Below, piece after piece: positions 22,801 to 34,800 of a stretch of DNA of 45,493 nt (its first letter is position 1; each line of letters starts with the position of its first letter). The translations under genes and the position numbers were made by a program. The notes under the pieces were generated by a model. The model was not told the DNA's origin. It searched no databases and saw only the letters and a list, made by a program, of their open reading frames with translations. The stretch comes from Purshia tridentata. Taxonomy: Eukaryota > Streptophyta > Magnoliopsida > Rosales > Rosaceae. The DNA lies in the NCBI GenBank assembly GCA_003254885.1, contig QANT01003251.1, forward strand, positions 1 to 45,493, written 5' to 3'.

Positions 22801-25800
22801 TGTTATCCTTACTTGTAAGAGAATATCAAGAGAGTATCTTGTATAGTCATTTGGATCCGTAAGACCCAGTAAAAGAGTAGGGACCAGGGTTGCTATTTCA
22901 GGATTCTTTATTACACTCCCAACCTAAGAATAGCACATTAAAATATTAAAAACAATGATTATAAAAGGATCAGAGGTAACAAATCACTGGACAATCAAAA
23001 ACCTGTTGAAGCGCTGTTTGTCCCGCTGATTGAACTTTGGGATGGGTATCTGTTAAAACCTGCAATTATAAGAAAAAGGTGAAGAATGAATCATAAGATG
23101 ATGTACATATTTATAAAGTGCCACAGAAACTCATGTTCATATAAAGACAAACCTCAGTAAGTTTTGGTACAATCTTAGGGAGACACTGAGACAGCTGTTG
23201 AGGAGCACAATAGGCCATAGCACCAAGCAGTTGGACACTACTTTGCTTTGTTCGCCAAGCTTTATCTTCAAGACCCTATTCATATAATGTATTCATACAG
23301 TCAATTCATCACTTAAGAAATAATTAAAGCAATGCAGCATAAATTTTTTGCAAAATAAATATGTTTTGAGGACATTAACAAAGGTAAGTCTTGAAAATCA
23401 AGAAAACAAATTATCTATGATTTAACTTTTTTGAATAATTTATGAAACTTTGTAAGTAGAAAAAAATTGTAGCATGGATAACTCTAGTGGATGATATTGT
23501 GTCAAGATGATTTTGGTGAAACCAAAAAGGGAGCAATTACCTCTTACATGCTTCAAAGACAACATAAACTCGACAATTACAAATTTTGAACAAGTACAAA
23601 GAAATAGATAAATAGATCAGATATAAAACAAATACCTGTAAAAGAGATGGAAGGACCAGTTTCACTCCCTGAGCACTAAGTTGAGACATCATTGCACGAG
23701 CAGCACACTCAGCACCTTCACGAACTGCAACAACTTGATCAGAGAATGAAACCAACAGTAGTGGTAACATTTGGATTACATACCTGCACCAATAAGATGA
23801 TGAATAGAGGGAGGGAGGGAGAGAGAGATCAGATGTATAAAATAGGCCATATGTAAAAATTACTTCTTGGTACATGACTGTTCACTTACGGTTCAAATAG
23901 TCTTCCAAGTGATTCACAAAGACACTCAAATCCAAGCAAAGCTCCTTCACGGCACTTTGCAGAATTCCTGTTTTTTTTTTTTTTTGATAAAAAACAAAAT
24001 TTTATTAATTACAAAAATTACATACAAAGTCGATAAGATATCCACCCAGAGCACTAACATATACTTTCATACAAGCCTAACCAACAAAAAAGACGAAAAA
24101 TACTACCAAGTATAGGGAAAAAAAAAACAAGCAAAGACTACTAAGCATAAGAAAAGCAAAAGCAATAACCTTTTTAGGAAATAGAAAAGGATGTATTAAA
24201 TGAAAAGAGAAAGTATGATCAAAGTGGACCAGTGATCAACTAAAAGATAAAACCCCCAAGCTACAAAGGACGAAAACACCAGGTCAAGTCCAAGATAAAA
24301 AAATGTAACAGCCACCGAACCATGCAGAAGACAGAGCAGAAACCGCCAAATGACATCCAAAAACCTAAGAAATATGTGCTTCCCAGTCCAATAAGGAAAA
24401 ACGGGAAGCCACGAAACACAAAAGAAAATGAAGTGCAGAATGAGGCCCATAATCCAGCATTATCCCATAAGAAGCCCAATACCTCACAACTCTTACACTT
24501 GAAACAAAGTTATTTCTTTCAACCAAACCACCCAAAGAATCTCTACACACTACACATTCACACAACCTTTGCTATCTGCCCTCAGCCAAATACACAAAAG
24601 CTATCAATAAATAAAGTGTCAAAAGAAAAGGCAACAACCAGCTCAATCTAGCTGTCCAAAAAAGCTTGTACCAGAGTCCAAAAGCCATGTACAATGACTG
24701 AAGGATTCATCAATGCTCACAGAAGGCCCTTTGTACCTAGTGCACCAAAGGGGGGATAAACAAAAATAAGGCCTCTTCTGTTTAAGAAACTCACAATTAT
24801 TCACTCTTCCATGAGCAACCTCAGCCTTGCAAACCATTGAGGATCGATTGAAAATACAGACAGTGTGAACCTAAACCCTAATACAATTGAATCAAGACAC
24901 CAAGACCTTCTGTCTATTATAGAAGTTGAAAGGCGAGTATCTGAATCAATGAAATGAGAGAGGAAAGCTCCACAACCTCGGGATCAAGAATTATTTGTCT
25001 GCACAGAATATACCAACTTAAAGGAAGCATCACTCTGCCACAGAAGAATTAAAAAAACAAAAACCCACACAAAGGGATGACCACAAAATTCGTTGGTAGC
25101 TCCATGTGATTCTCATGATATGCAGAACTTCTATCACTGCTTTGCATAATACCAAGAGAGAAGCAACATCTGCGTGTGCATGCCCTCCCACCCACAATAA
25201 AGAAGATCCCTAGTCCAACCACACACTCATAATATCTATCATTCATTCAATGACTAAGCAGTTTACCTGACCTACATCTTTTGGAATATTCTATGATTAG
25301 CAATAGCACTATCAAAATCTCACAAAAAAAATTGTCTACAGCATATGTCAATACCAGTCACCTCCTTAACCCAGTGATAGAAAACCAACCTATCTACAAG
25401 ACCTTCTTGTAGCGTAGCCACAATCCCATACTTCTTCAAGCAAGAAATACCGAATCCCTTGACCACTCCAGCAAGCCCAAAAGCAGCTCCACGACGTTCC
25501 CCATATTTGTCACTCTTCATCAGTTGATCCAAAAGCCTTGAAACAAGAGCTGGTCCATCATCCTTGTACAGGAAAAAGAATAATATTAACTTTCCTTTCA
25601 ACTGGTGAACCAATACAGTATCTATCAACATAAAATGGGATAAAAAAATAACTGAAATAAAAGCAAACAAGGAAGCATGTGTTAAGGCTTCAAATCCAAA
25701 TTGTAGCTACAATTGAGCGGGGTCATACTTGCTTTGATTGCATTAATGGAGATAGGCATGTTGAAACCGCCCGTTGAACAGCTTCCGATGGAGTGTTCAA

Positions 25801-28800
25801 CACATCCAACAACTTCTCTACAACTGTATGAACTTTTGGATCATCCTGTTCCAGAATACAGATTGATGCTAAACTGTAAATTCCAGAGTGCTATCCCTAA
25901 AGAGAACCATGGGGAAAGAAGGAAAGAAATACAGTACCTTTGCCAAATGTTTTGCCAGTGCTCCCGTGAAAATAACAACACCCTCACGAACCAAATCATA
26001 CTTCTCTTCATCCGATGCCTATCAAAGTTAAACTATTACGTAAGATAAATTGAAAAGCACCTACAATAGCTTTGCATAGAAACAACAGTTTCTTCTTCCC
26101 ATTTAAGAAAAAAAAGACATAAAAAAACAAATGCTCTAACATGTGGTTTTGAGAACACTTTGGAAAGGGAGAATAACCTTTTTGTTTAAGTAGTTCTCAA
26201 AGATGGGAAATAGCAAGGAAACATTATCTCTGCCATGCTTATCAATAATCATAATACCAGCATTAAGCATTCTTCCCCGAACATCAGCATTAGGATCTGC
26301 CTGCATATTGTGAGGGAGGGAGCTAAAAACAGCAATGCTTCTAATATTGTAATAAATTTTTTTATTACCAAAATCATAGTCAATTGAAAAAGATTATCCA
26401 AGCATAGAAAGGGGAAAGAGCTTAAAACAGTTCCATTTTTCTGAAAAAGATTTAAAACTGAAGAATAGAATATCTTTTGTCAATTGAAAGCATAGTTCAT
26501 GCTCTGAAAAGAACTGCAACCCAAATCTTACCAGCGCTCTTGAAATCAGAAATGTTATAACAACAGGAAGGTCTTTTGTTCTCAGTACATCAGCAGAGGA
26601 ATGTAACGCCAAGGCTACACCTTGTCGGCCCAGCCAACCAGCATCAACATTGTCCTCGGTCAAACCGGCATCACGGATATACAAAGAAAATAAAGTAGAA
26701 AGAGACTCCTGAATAATAAGAAACCCACTTTATTGAGGCAGGTACAACATATCTACATCGTTAATGCAGGTTGATAGTTCAAAATCATACAAACCTGTAT
26801 GGTATCCGGACACTCATCCAAAGCAGCAGCTAATGCATCTGCAGAAGCCAAACGGATATTATAATTGATATGGGAAAGTGCTTTGAAAAGGCCTGAATAG
26901 TCGGTCCCAAAGTCATATCCATATCGATCCCATAAATCCTCTGCTGCTTCTGCAACTGACTGAAGCAAAACAAAAATAGAACAAAGTGAATGAGCTATCT
27001 CTTATAAAAATGTATAATAAAAATTGAGGCAAAGAAGCCAAGAAAACTTTTCTTAAATGAAAATCAAAATTTTATTAAAATTGATCAAGCATCCAAGCAT
27101 ACATAACAGAGGACAAGATGTCCACTGAATATCAAGGCCAACTCATACCAACAAAACATGACTAAACTGTTAAAACAACATAACCATGCCCCCATATTAC
27201 AGCTGCCCTCCAAAAGAATAATGGAATTTCCTTGAACTCTGTAGAGACGAAAACCAACACAGAAGACCAATTCTATCCCACAGAACCTCCACTTTTAAAC
27301 CCCCCCCCCCTCTCTTTTCTTTATAACTATCCAAATTCCTATTTATCTCCATTCGCACTTCCAGGCCACAATCAAGCAACCCTACCATTATGGCAAGGCT
27401 CACAAAACAGAAATTCAAAATGTGCACAAAACATGATTTAATGAAACAAGTCAAAAACATATTTGTGACAAAAGTATACTCAACCGATTCAATCATAGAA
27501 CTAGGAAAGTTGTGATAGGTTGGACTGGAATATTTCAAGTGTCAAAAACCAATATTGTTAACCCCACTGCCACATTGGCTGCATTCCAGCACAACAGGGA
27601 ACAAGGAGAAAAAAAATAAAAAATAAAAAAATATTTGTGCATACATTGGGAATGAACATTTAGAAAAAGAATTAGTCAGCCAAACCTTTTCTGGATCATG
27701 TAAAGCAACCCAAATGCTTGTAGCAACCTCAACATTCTGAGGAAGAGACCGACTAGCAACAGCGGGAATGCATTTGACAGCACTTAGGCAGGCCATTCTA
27801 ACATGAACATCTTTTGCATAAACCCCATATAGAGCCTGAAGAAAGCATATTCACCAAGTATAACTACAAATAAAGCAAATCAAACAAGCAATAAAGCAGA
27901 AATGAAAAGAGCATACAGGTGCCACTTCATCAGGTTGTAGACCCAGACACAACTCGTTCAACGCAGGCCCAATAGAGGCTTGATAGGCTGGAACAACACC
28001 AAGAACATGATAAAGAACCTGAAAAAGAAGAAGTAAATAAATGAAAAGAAACAAATACCAACAAAATAAACTGATAAAAAATTGAGGTAAATTTGAGCCA
28101 TAAGTAATAATGGGTAACTGAAATCATTCGAAGCCTAGGAAGAGGTAATAGGGGGTCCATGTGCAAATAAAGAATCCGAAGCACATCATCATGAAGTCCT
28201 GTCTTCTTCGAGCATAGCAGAATTCTCTCCATTATCTGACAACATAAACATCACAGAAACATTAGCAAAAGAGAACCACAATTGAGCTGAATCTGTCACG
28301 TGGAGAAGTAGGAAAACTTACAGGGAAGACAAAAGTAAAAGAATCTACAGGAAGTGGTCCAGATTTACAAGAAACAGAAAGGCCATTAATTATCCGCTCA
28401 AATAGACTCAAAGATGGTCTTCCACTAGCTTCCACTTCACCAACAGATGGAATCATATCCAACACAATACGAACTTCTTCACTCACAACCAAGCGCAAAG
28501 CAGTAGCAATGTCAAGGGCCCAATTACAAAGAGGTGGAGCAGTACACCTAGAGAGTTTCACCATTGTCTCATATGCGACATCACTGACTATTGGTGACCT
28601 TAGTAATGGATCAACATAGTTAACCTGATATTAGATGAAAGGTTAACTATCTATTAAAGAAATTCATCAGATCTAAATTTCTACAATAAAAAAAAGGTGC
28701 TTCATAATAACCTACCAGAAGAATTTGGTCTGAAATTTATAACAAATTTCATAATAAATGGCCAACGAAACATACAAGGGGCTATAGGCCGTAAACCAAC

Positions 28801-31800
28801 AGAAGCAAAAGCAGAAACTAAATCATCAAAAAGCAATTCTTCACACTATAAATTGTTTCCTTTTGAAATTTCAAGGAAGGGTGGGAGATCATACCCCGCA
28901 GATATGGCAGCAAATCAGCCAGCTTAATTATATTCTTTGAAGATGGATAACTAAGTACTTCCCCATAAGACTAACCACAACTAATATACTTGCTTTTTTG
29001 GTAGAAAATTTCTCAAGCCTTCATCACATGCAGAAACTATAGATAATACAAGTAACACCATTGATACAAAACAAGTGCATTTAAAAGCAAACTTTCTTTG
29101 AGTGCGTGACTGGAAAAGAAATCAATAGCTCAAAGTGAAGTTTTGGAAGGTTTCACAGCATACAACATCAAAGAAATATGACAGGTAGAAAATAAATTTA
29201 AATTCTAAAATTAGCAAAATCAATGAAATCTATCTAAAAAAGGGGAGAAACAATCAAGAAATGACACAAGATTTCACAGATACAGGATTCTAGGGACATG
29301 CGCATACCAGGGAAGGAAGTTGACTGTGTGCAAAAATGGGATTAGCAAGGGCCATTTCCCCAAGCGCTTTAAGCATGGAAGATAGATTTTTCTGTATTTC
29401 TCGGACCTTTTCACGTATGGATGCCTCCTCCTTAAGTAGTAATTCACGTGCCTCCTCTTTTGCAGTCTTTCCTTTATCTAGCAAATCAAAATGATTGCAA
29501 TGCTAAGGAATCAATAAAAAGAGTAAGCGCAAACAAATAAAAAAAGCAAATTCCAATACAAAAAACAGAGTGCAACAATAATTCACCAGGTTTCTTTGTC
29601 AACTTTCCAGTTTCCCTTTTCCCAATAGAACTACTGGCTGGCTCTATTTTTGCAGAATGATTAGAACCACCATGGCCCTGGGAACAAAGACAAACGCATC
29701 ACCCAAAAAACTTAAGAATTACTCTCAATGTTACAAAAATAAAACATAAAAATAAAGTTCCAAAATCAACAAACAAGAAGAAATGTTTTGGTGTACCGTG
29801 TCATCTAGGTCCTCATACATCCGAAAACGGCCCTTTGCTTGTTTCAGGTTCTTAGCAGAAACAGACTCCGCAATGTAGACACCTTGCTCATTGGAAAGCA
29901 AGCCTTCAGGAGTATGAAAAATCTAAAACAATATAAGTGGAACCAAATTTGAAATAAGTAAGAAAACAAAAACGATGTAAACATTTAGTGCAAAAAAATT
30001 TGAGATAAACCACAATATAAATGTACAGATGGAGCCATTCAGCATGTCAACAATGCACAAGAATTGTTTAACTACTGGTAAATCAAGATAAGCTGAACAT
30101 ACCTGAATATCATTTTCTGAAAGTGTATCATGTGAATAACGGTATGGAAGATTTTTCAAATGCTGCCACAGAGAACAATGTCCAGTAAGCATCCATTAAT
30201 GTGATCTTGGTGGCCCTAATAAATAAACATCTTTTGACACAGAGACATATATAAGCAATTAACCTTTTCAAACTCCACATAGATTTCTCCAGGTGCAATG
30301 GACATCAAAGTGCATAATGAGCAAATTGCTGCTTGCTGTTCGGATGGATTAGAGCTGGACAACCACTTTGGTCCCAGTAGGTCCTGCAACCACATTGGTC
30401 CCTAAGTTTCTCTTAACTGATAATTGCAATTTAGAAGACATATGGTGATCCAAAGATATGTTAAACAGTTGGCAACTTGGCATACACACATATGATGTTT
30501 ACCACATACCACAAAAGAATTTTATAATTGAGCAAAATGTTTCAGCTCAATGCATCTATAGGCTATATGTTTGTAAGACACATGAGCTAGATAGCAGTTT
30601 GCATGGTCTTTTATCAAGAAGATCTAGTAATAGTCTAATAGATCAACATTAAAACCTAAGCTCATATTCACTTTCCCTAGTTACCATTTATCACATTGCA
30701 GGATGTACATAAGCAACAAACTGAAATTCGAATCCATAATGAAGGATCAACATTAAAACCTAAGCTCATATTCACTTTCCCTAGTTACCATTTATCACAT
30801 TGCAGGATGTACATAAGCAACAAACTGAAATTCGAATTCATAATGAAGGATTAAATAAATGCATTAAAAAAAAAACTCAATGAAAATATTCTCCAAAGAA
30901 CTAGTAAGTTTACCTTGGACAAATTCTCCACATCAGCCAAAATATTGCCAATGATGTCAAAACCACATGTATGCAAACATTTATGTACCCTCTGAAGACA
31001 AAAAGAATCAATCCAATCAGCTAAAAAGTGCTTGTGTGATTTAGTCATGCCACAACAGTGGAAAATTAACAGGAAGGCAATACAACTCTATTTGAACAGA
31101 CATGTTTATCTGTTAAAGAAGGAGAGCAAGCCTAAATATGCCAATATATAGGCAAGAACTTACAAGGACACATTACCACCACATGAATATCAGAAATTTT
31201 ATTACACTTCCTTGGCGAGAAGCATTTTTTTTTTCATAAGAAGCATAATGTCATTGAATAAAATTACCTAGAAAATAAAAGAGGACAAGTTGTACACTGA
31301 CAAGAAATCTTCTGATCAGCTCCTAGAAGATACATCACTAAGAATATAAAGACAAAAGAGACTCTAGGATGCAACCACAACCCAATTAGAAAAGATAACA
31401 GAAAAAGATATGTCCTCAAATCCTGAAGAAATTGATTTCCTTTAAGATGCCCAAAACCGAACCCTCTGCCATAATTGATCCACCTCCCCATAATATCAGA
31501 AATATCATTCACATAACATAATCATTACATGAAGGGAATCAATCTTCAAACACCTTGATGCTTAAGCTTCATATTCTAAGCAGGAATGCTGCCAGGCGTA
31601 TACGCCACCAGCAAAGACCGACAAAAGAGCTTGCACCTTATAACTAACTCCACCACCCCCCCAAAATATTAAAAAATTTTGATCAGCCTCTTTCTTTTTA
31701 TAGGCTTACCTATGAACTTCAAACTTGTTCTTAAAAGAACTCACTGCCTTACATCTATTTTTGACTTTTTTGTTTTTGATGATATAAATACATCTAAAAT

Positions 31801-34800
31801 TGTATAAGATCACACTGCTTCAGATTAAAAATGAAAATACAAAAACAAATTTTAAGCAACAGAACAATCCTGCTAAATTAAGCAAGATAATAGAATACAT
31901 CTTTTTCAATTAACAACAAAAAAGGAAAAAATTTACCCTCCAAACTGCATCTCTTTTTGCAGTTCCGACCATGTAGGGATGATGTGCACACAATAAAACT
32001 TGCACTGATGCACTTGGAGCTACAGGTAGAGCTGCTGATGATATCACAACTAAAGCCTTTACTGAAACCTCAACTGATGGAAGGAATGGTACTTGAGCGT
32101 CCAATGAATTATCTGTTTCGCTATATACATAAAAAAATTAAATCCCCACCACCAGATCAGAGAGGAAATGAGAAACTTTTATTTATAAGAGCAAATGAGA
32201 GATTATATGCACAAATATACACAAACCACCACAAACATTTATATTTAATAATATTATTAGTTATCCAATTCACATATATGAGCATGCTGGTATCAAACTT
32301 TTTCTCAATAATAAATGAAAAATACATCAATATATGATTGAAAGAAGGAACTACTAAAACTAACTGAATTCAAAGAAACTTAAGAAGAAAAAATTGCACC
32401 TTCTCTTCAAAATGAAAGTGCATTTATCCTTTTAACTTGAAGAAAGATTTAAAACTAACAATAATGACCAAGGTTCAAGAAACTTAATCCCCCTCCCCCC
32501 CCCCCCCCCCCNAAAAAAACAAACCCCAATGAGGAGAAATAAAAATGGAATAACAGTTTACACCAAAAATAAGCTGTACCTTAAATTTGAAATACGAAAT
32601 TTCTCTGCAACTACAGACATGAAATTCATGAATTCAATTAAAAGATGTTCGGTTAATTGGGGAGCAACAGGAACTATATTTCTGGTAGCATCATACATCC
32701 TTCTTCGAATTTCCCAAGATGGGTAGCATATGAAAAAGATTATCAACTGCAACATACCAATAATTACTTAGTAACAGTGATAAAATTATTTCCTGAGAAA
32801 GAAAATCTGAGTGGTGCTTGTTTATTTACCTGTGACAGTAATCTAACTGGAAAGAAGTCTAATACCCTGCATGATGAAAAAAAGTAGCCAAGTCACCACT
32901 AACAAATTTTCAACATAAGACACTGAGCTAAATTTTGCAATGTGAATTAATAATAACCTCTGCAGATGTTCCACCAGCATCACTTCAAGAAGATCAATAC
33001 ATGACAGGGAGTCCTCCGTCGACATTTTTGAAGCCTGTGGTGCAATACATTTTCTATATCAGAGAATATATATATATATATATATAATATATATTTTTCC
33101 TAAACAACTACAAGGCTTTGAATACCATGGATATTGGTACAAGTGAAGGCTCATTTTGAGATATCAAAGACCAGATCTTCTCCTTCATCACAGTCTCCTC
33201 TGAGGTTAAACAGAGATAAATAAGGGGAAAAGGATGGAAGAGCCATCAAGTTGAAAATAAATGCTAAATAATGAGAACAATAATGTCAAAACAATAGCCA
33301 CACCTGCTTTGATGTCAACAGCTGCAATTTTCCCGACCAATAGCAAGGCATATATACCATCCAAACGCTGAACTGCTTTAGTAAAACCAGTTTTGACAAG
33401 TTGGATGAGAGGTTCCAATAAGGATGATATCTGCCACGAAAAAACTAAATTATCAACAAAGAGATGAGAGAAACAGCATAGTCAAGAACAAGTGAACCAA
33501 AGCACATCCAAATAAAACTTGATTGGCCAGCTACCCGGAAAACAGCATCTGCATTTTTGCATATGGCTCGTAGACAACGAAGATGCCCTCTTCTTAGAGC
33601 TTCCTTCTCCTTAAGACCAGAAGAAAAAAAAGAAACCAAATTTGATTGAACAGCATCAGCAGATCTTGCTGCCCATGAACCTAGAGCTGACAAACTTGCA
33701 AGCTTCACCTCCTCATTTCCTAGAAAATAAAGCATTCAACAGAAATAAACACCCAAAGCTTTTGGAATAAAACAAAAAGGATACTCAATTAGAAAGTTAT
33801 TGAAGATTGAAATCCAAAGAGATAAAATGACCATATTTCAGTGCCCACACAAAAATTGAAGAATAAAGTTCAATTAAATACTGTAAAAAATAACAAAATC
33901 GATAAGAAGAAAACAAATTCACATGTTACCATCTTCCTTGTAACAAGATAGAAGGAAACTGCATAAGGTTTGTGACAGGCTGTTGAGGTGTTTCCCATCT
34001 GGAGCATTACACAATTCCTGCAGTGTATTGATCATGCCAATTCTCTGGTAAGGAGATGTAAGTCTTCCCTCTGAGCCTGTTCAAATTGAAACCTTGAGTT
34101 AAAAGTAGTGCAGCAAGACATAAAAAAACCATCTTAATTAAAGATTCAAAATATGCATTGTCCAGCAGGCAGCCCAGCAAGCCATAAGGAGAATATTCGG
34201 AACCACTAGCAGTACCATTCAGATGGAGGGAATGGACAGGAAACTTGGTGGGAATTCTTGGGTTTCCTTGTTTGGATGTTAAATGGAGTGATCGTAAGTG
34301 AATATGGTATTACCTCCTAACCCCACTTTTCTGCTCAGATGAGTGATAGAGACGAGGGAATCGAAAGAAACTTTTAGTAAATTTTATAAAATTCCTACCT
34401 GACCCATCAACCTACAGATGAAAAAGAACTAATAGAGATACAATGATAAAATTATCACGAATTTACAACAAGATTTTGTTCTCTTCCCTTGATACTTTAA
34501 ACATCCAAACAAAGGAAAGAAATGCTGTAATCCTTTGTTTCCCATTCCATTCCCTCTTTGTTACTTACTTTTTAATTCCATTCTCTCAAAAACTCCCAAA
34601 AAAAAAAATACATAAGAAAACAGGCCAACCTCCAATCACAGATTTGACAGCATTGAACATTGCTTCTAAGGCATCTGGATTACTAGACTTTTGGCTCAAA
34701 CATCGTACAACTGCCAGTGCCCCAACCCTTCTGCCTTCATCTTGATGCCGAGCCTGTGGCAGTACCACTGAAAGAATTTCGACAGCATACTTACTCAAAT

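Larger units (their letters stand above)
26794..30990 (-). other. GCN1: GCN1 exons 13-23, linker and middle HEAT region
   Basis: Approximate exons: 30914-30990, 30264-30384, 30103-30163, 29798-29922, 29587-29678, 29309-29479, 28320-28624, 28123-28236, 27918-28019, 27687-27837, 26794-26959. They encode about residues 675-1165. Exons 16-18 are charged and low in hydrophobics ([31 protein letters not shown]) and form the helical linker seen in plant and animal GCN1 before the middle HEAT block. HEAT-like helices resume at HSQLPSL and [11 protein letters not shown]. Confidence 0.82.

Noticed and set aside
24322-24651. 109-residue plus-strand frame and overlapping minus-strand frames inside GCN1 intron 28
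   Set aside because: Low-complexity, no motif, mutually overlapping; best explained as remains of the LINE-like insert.
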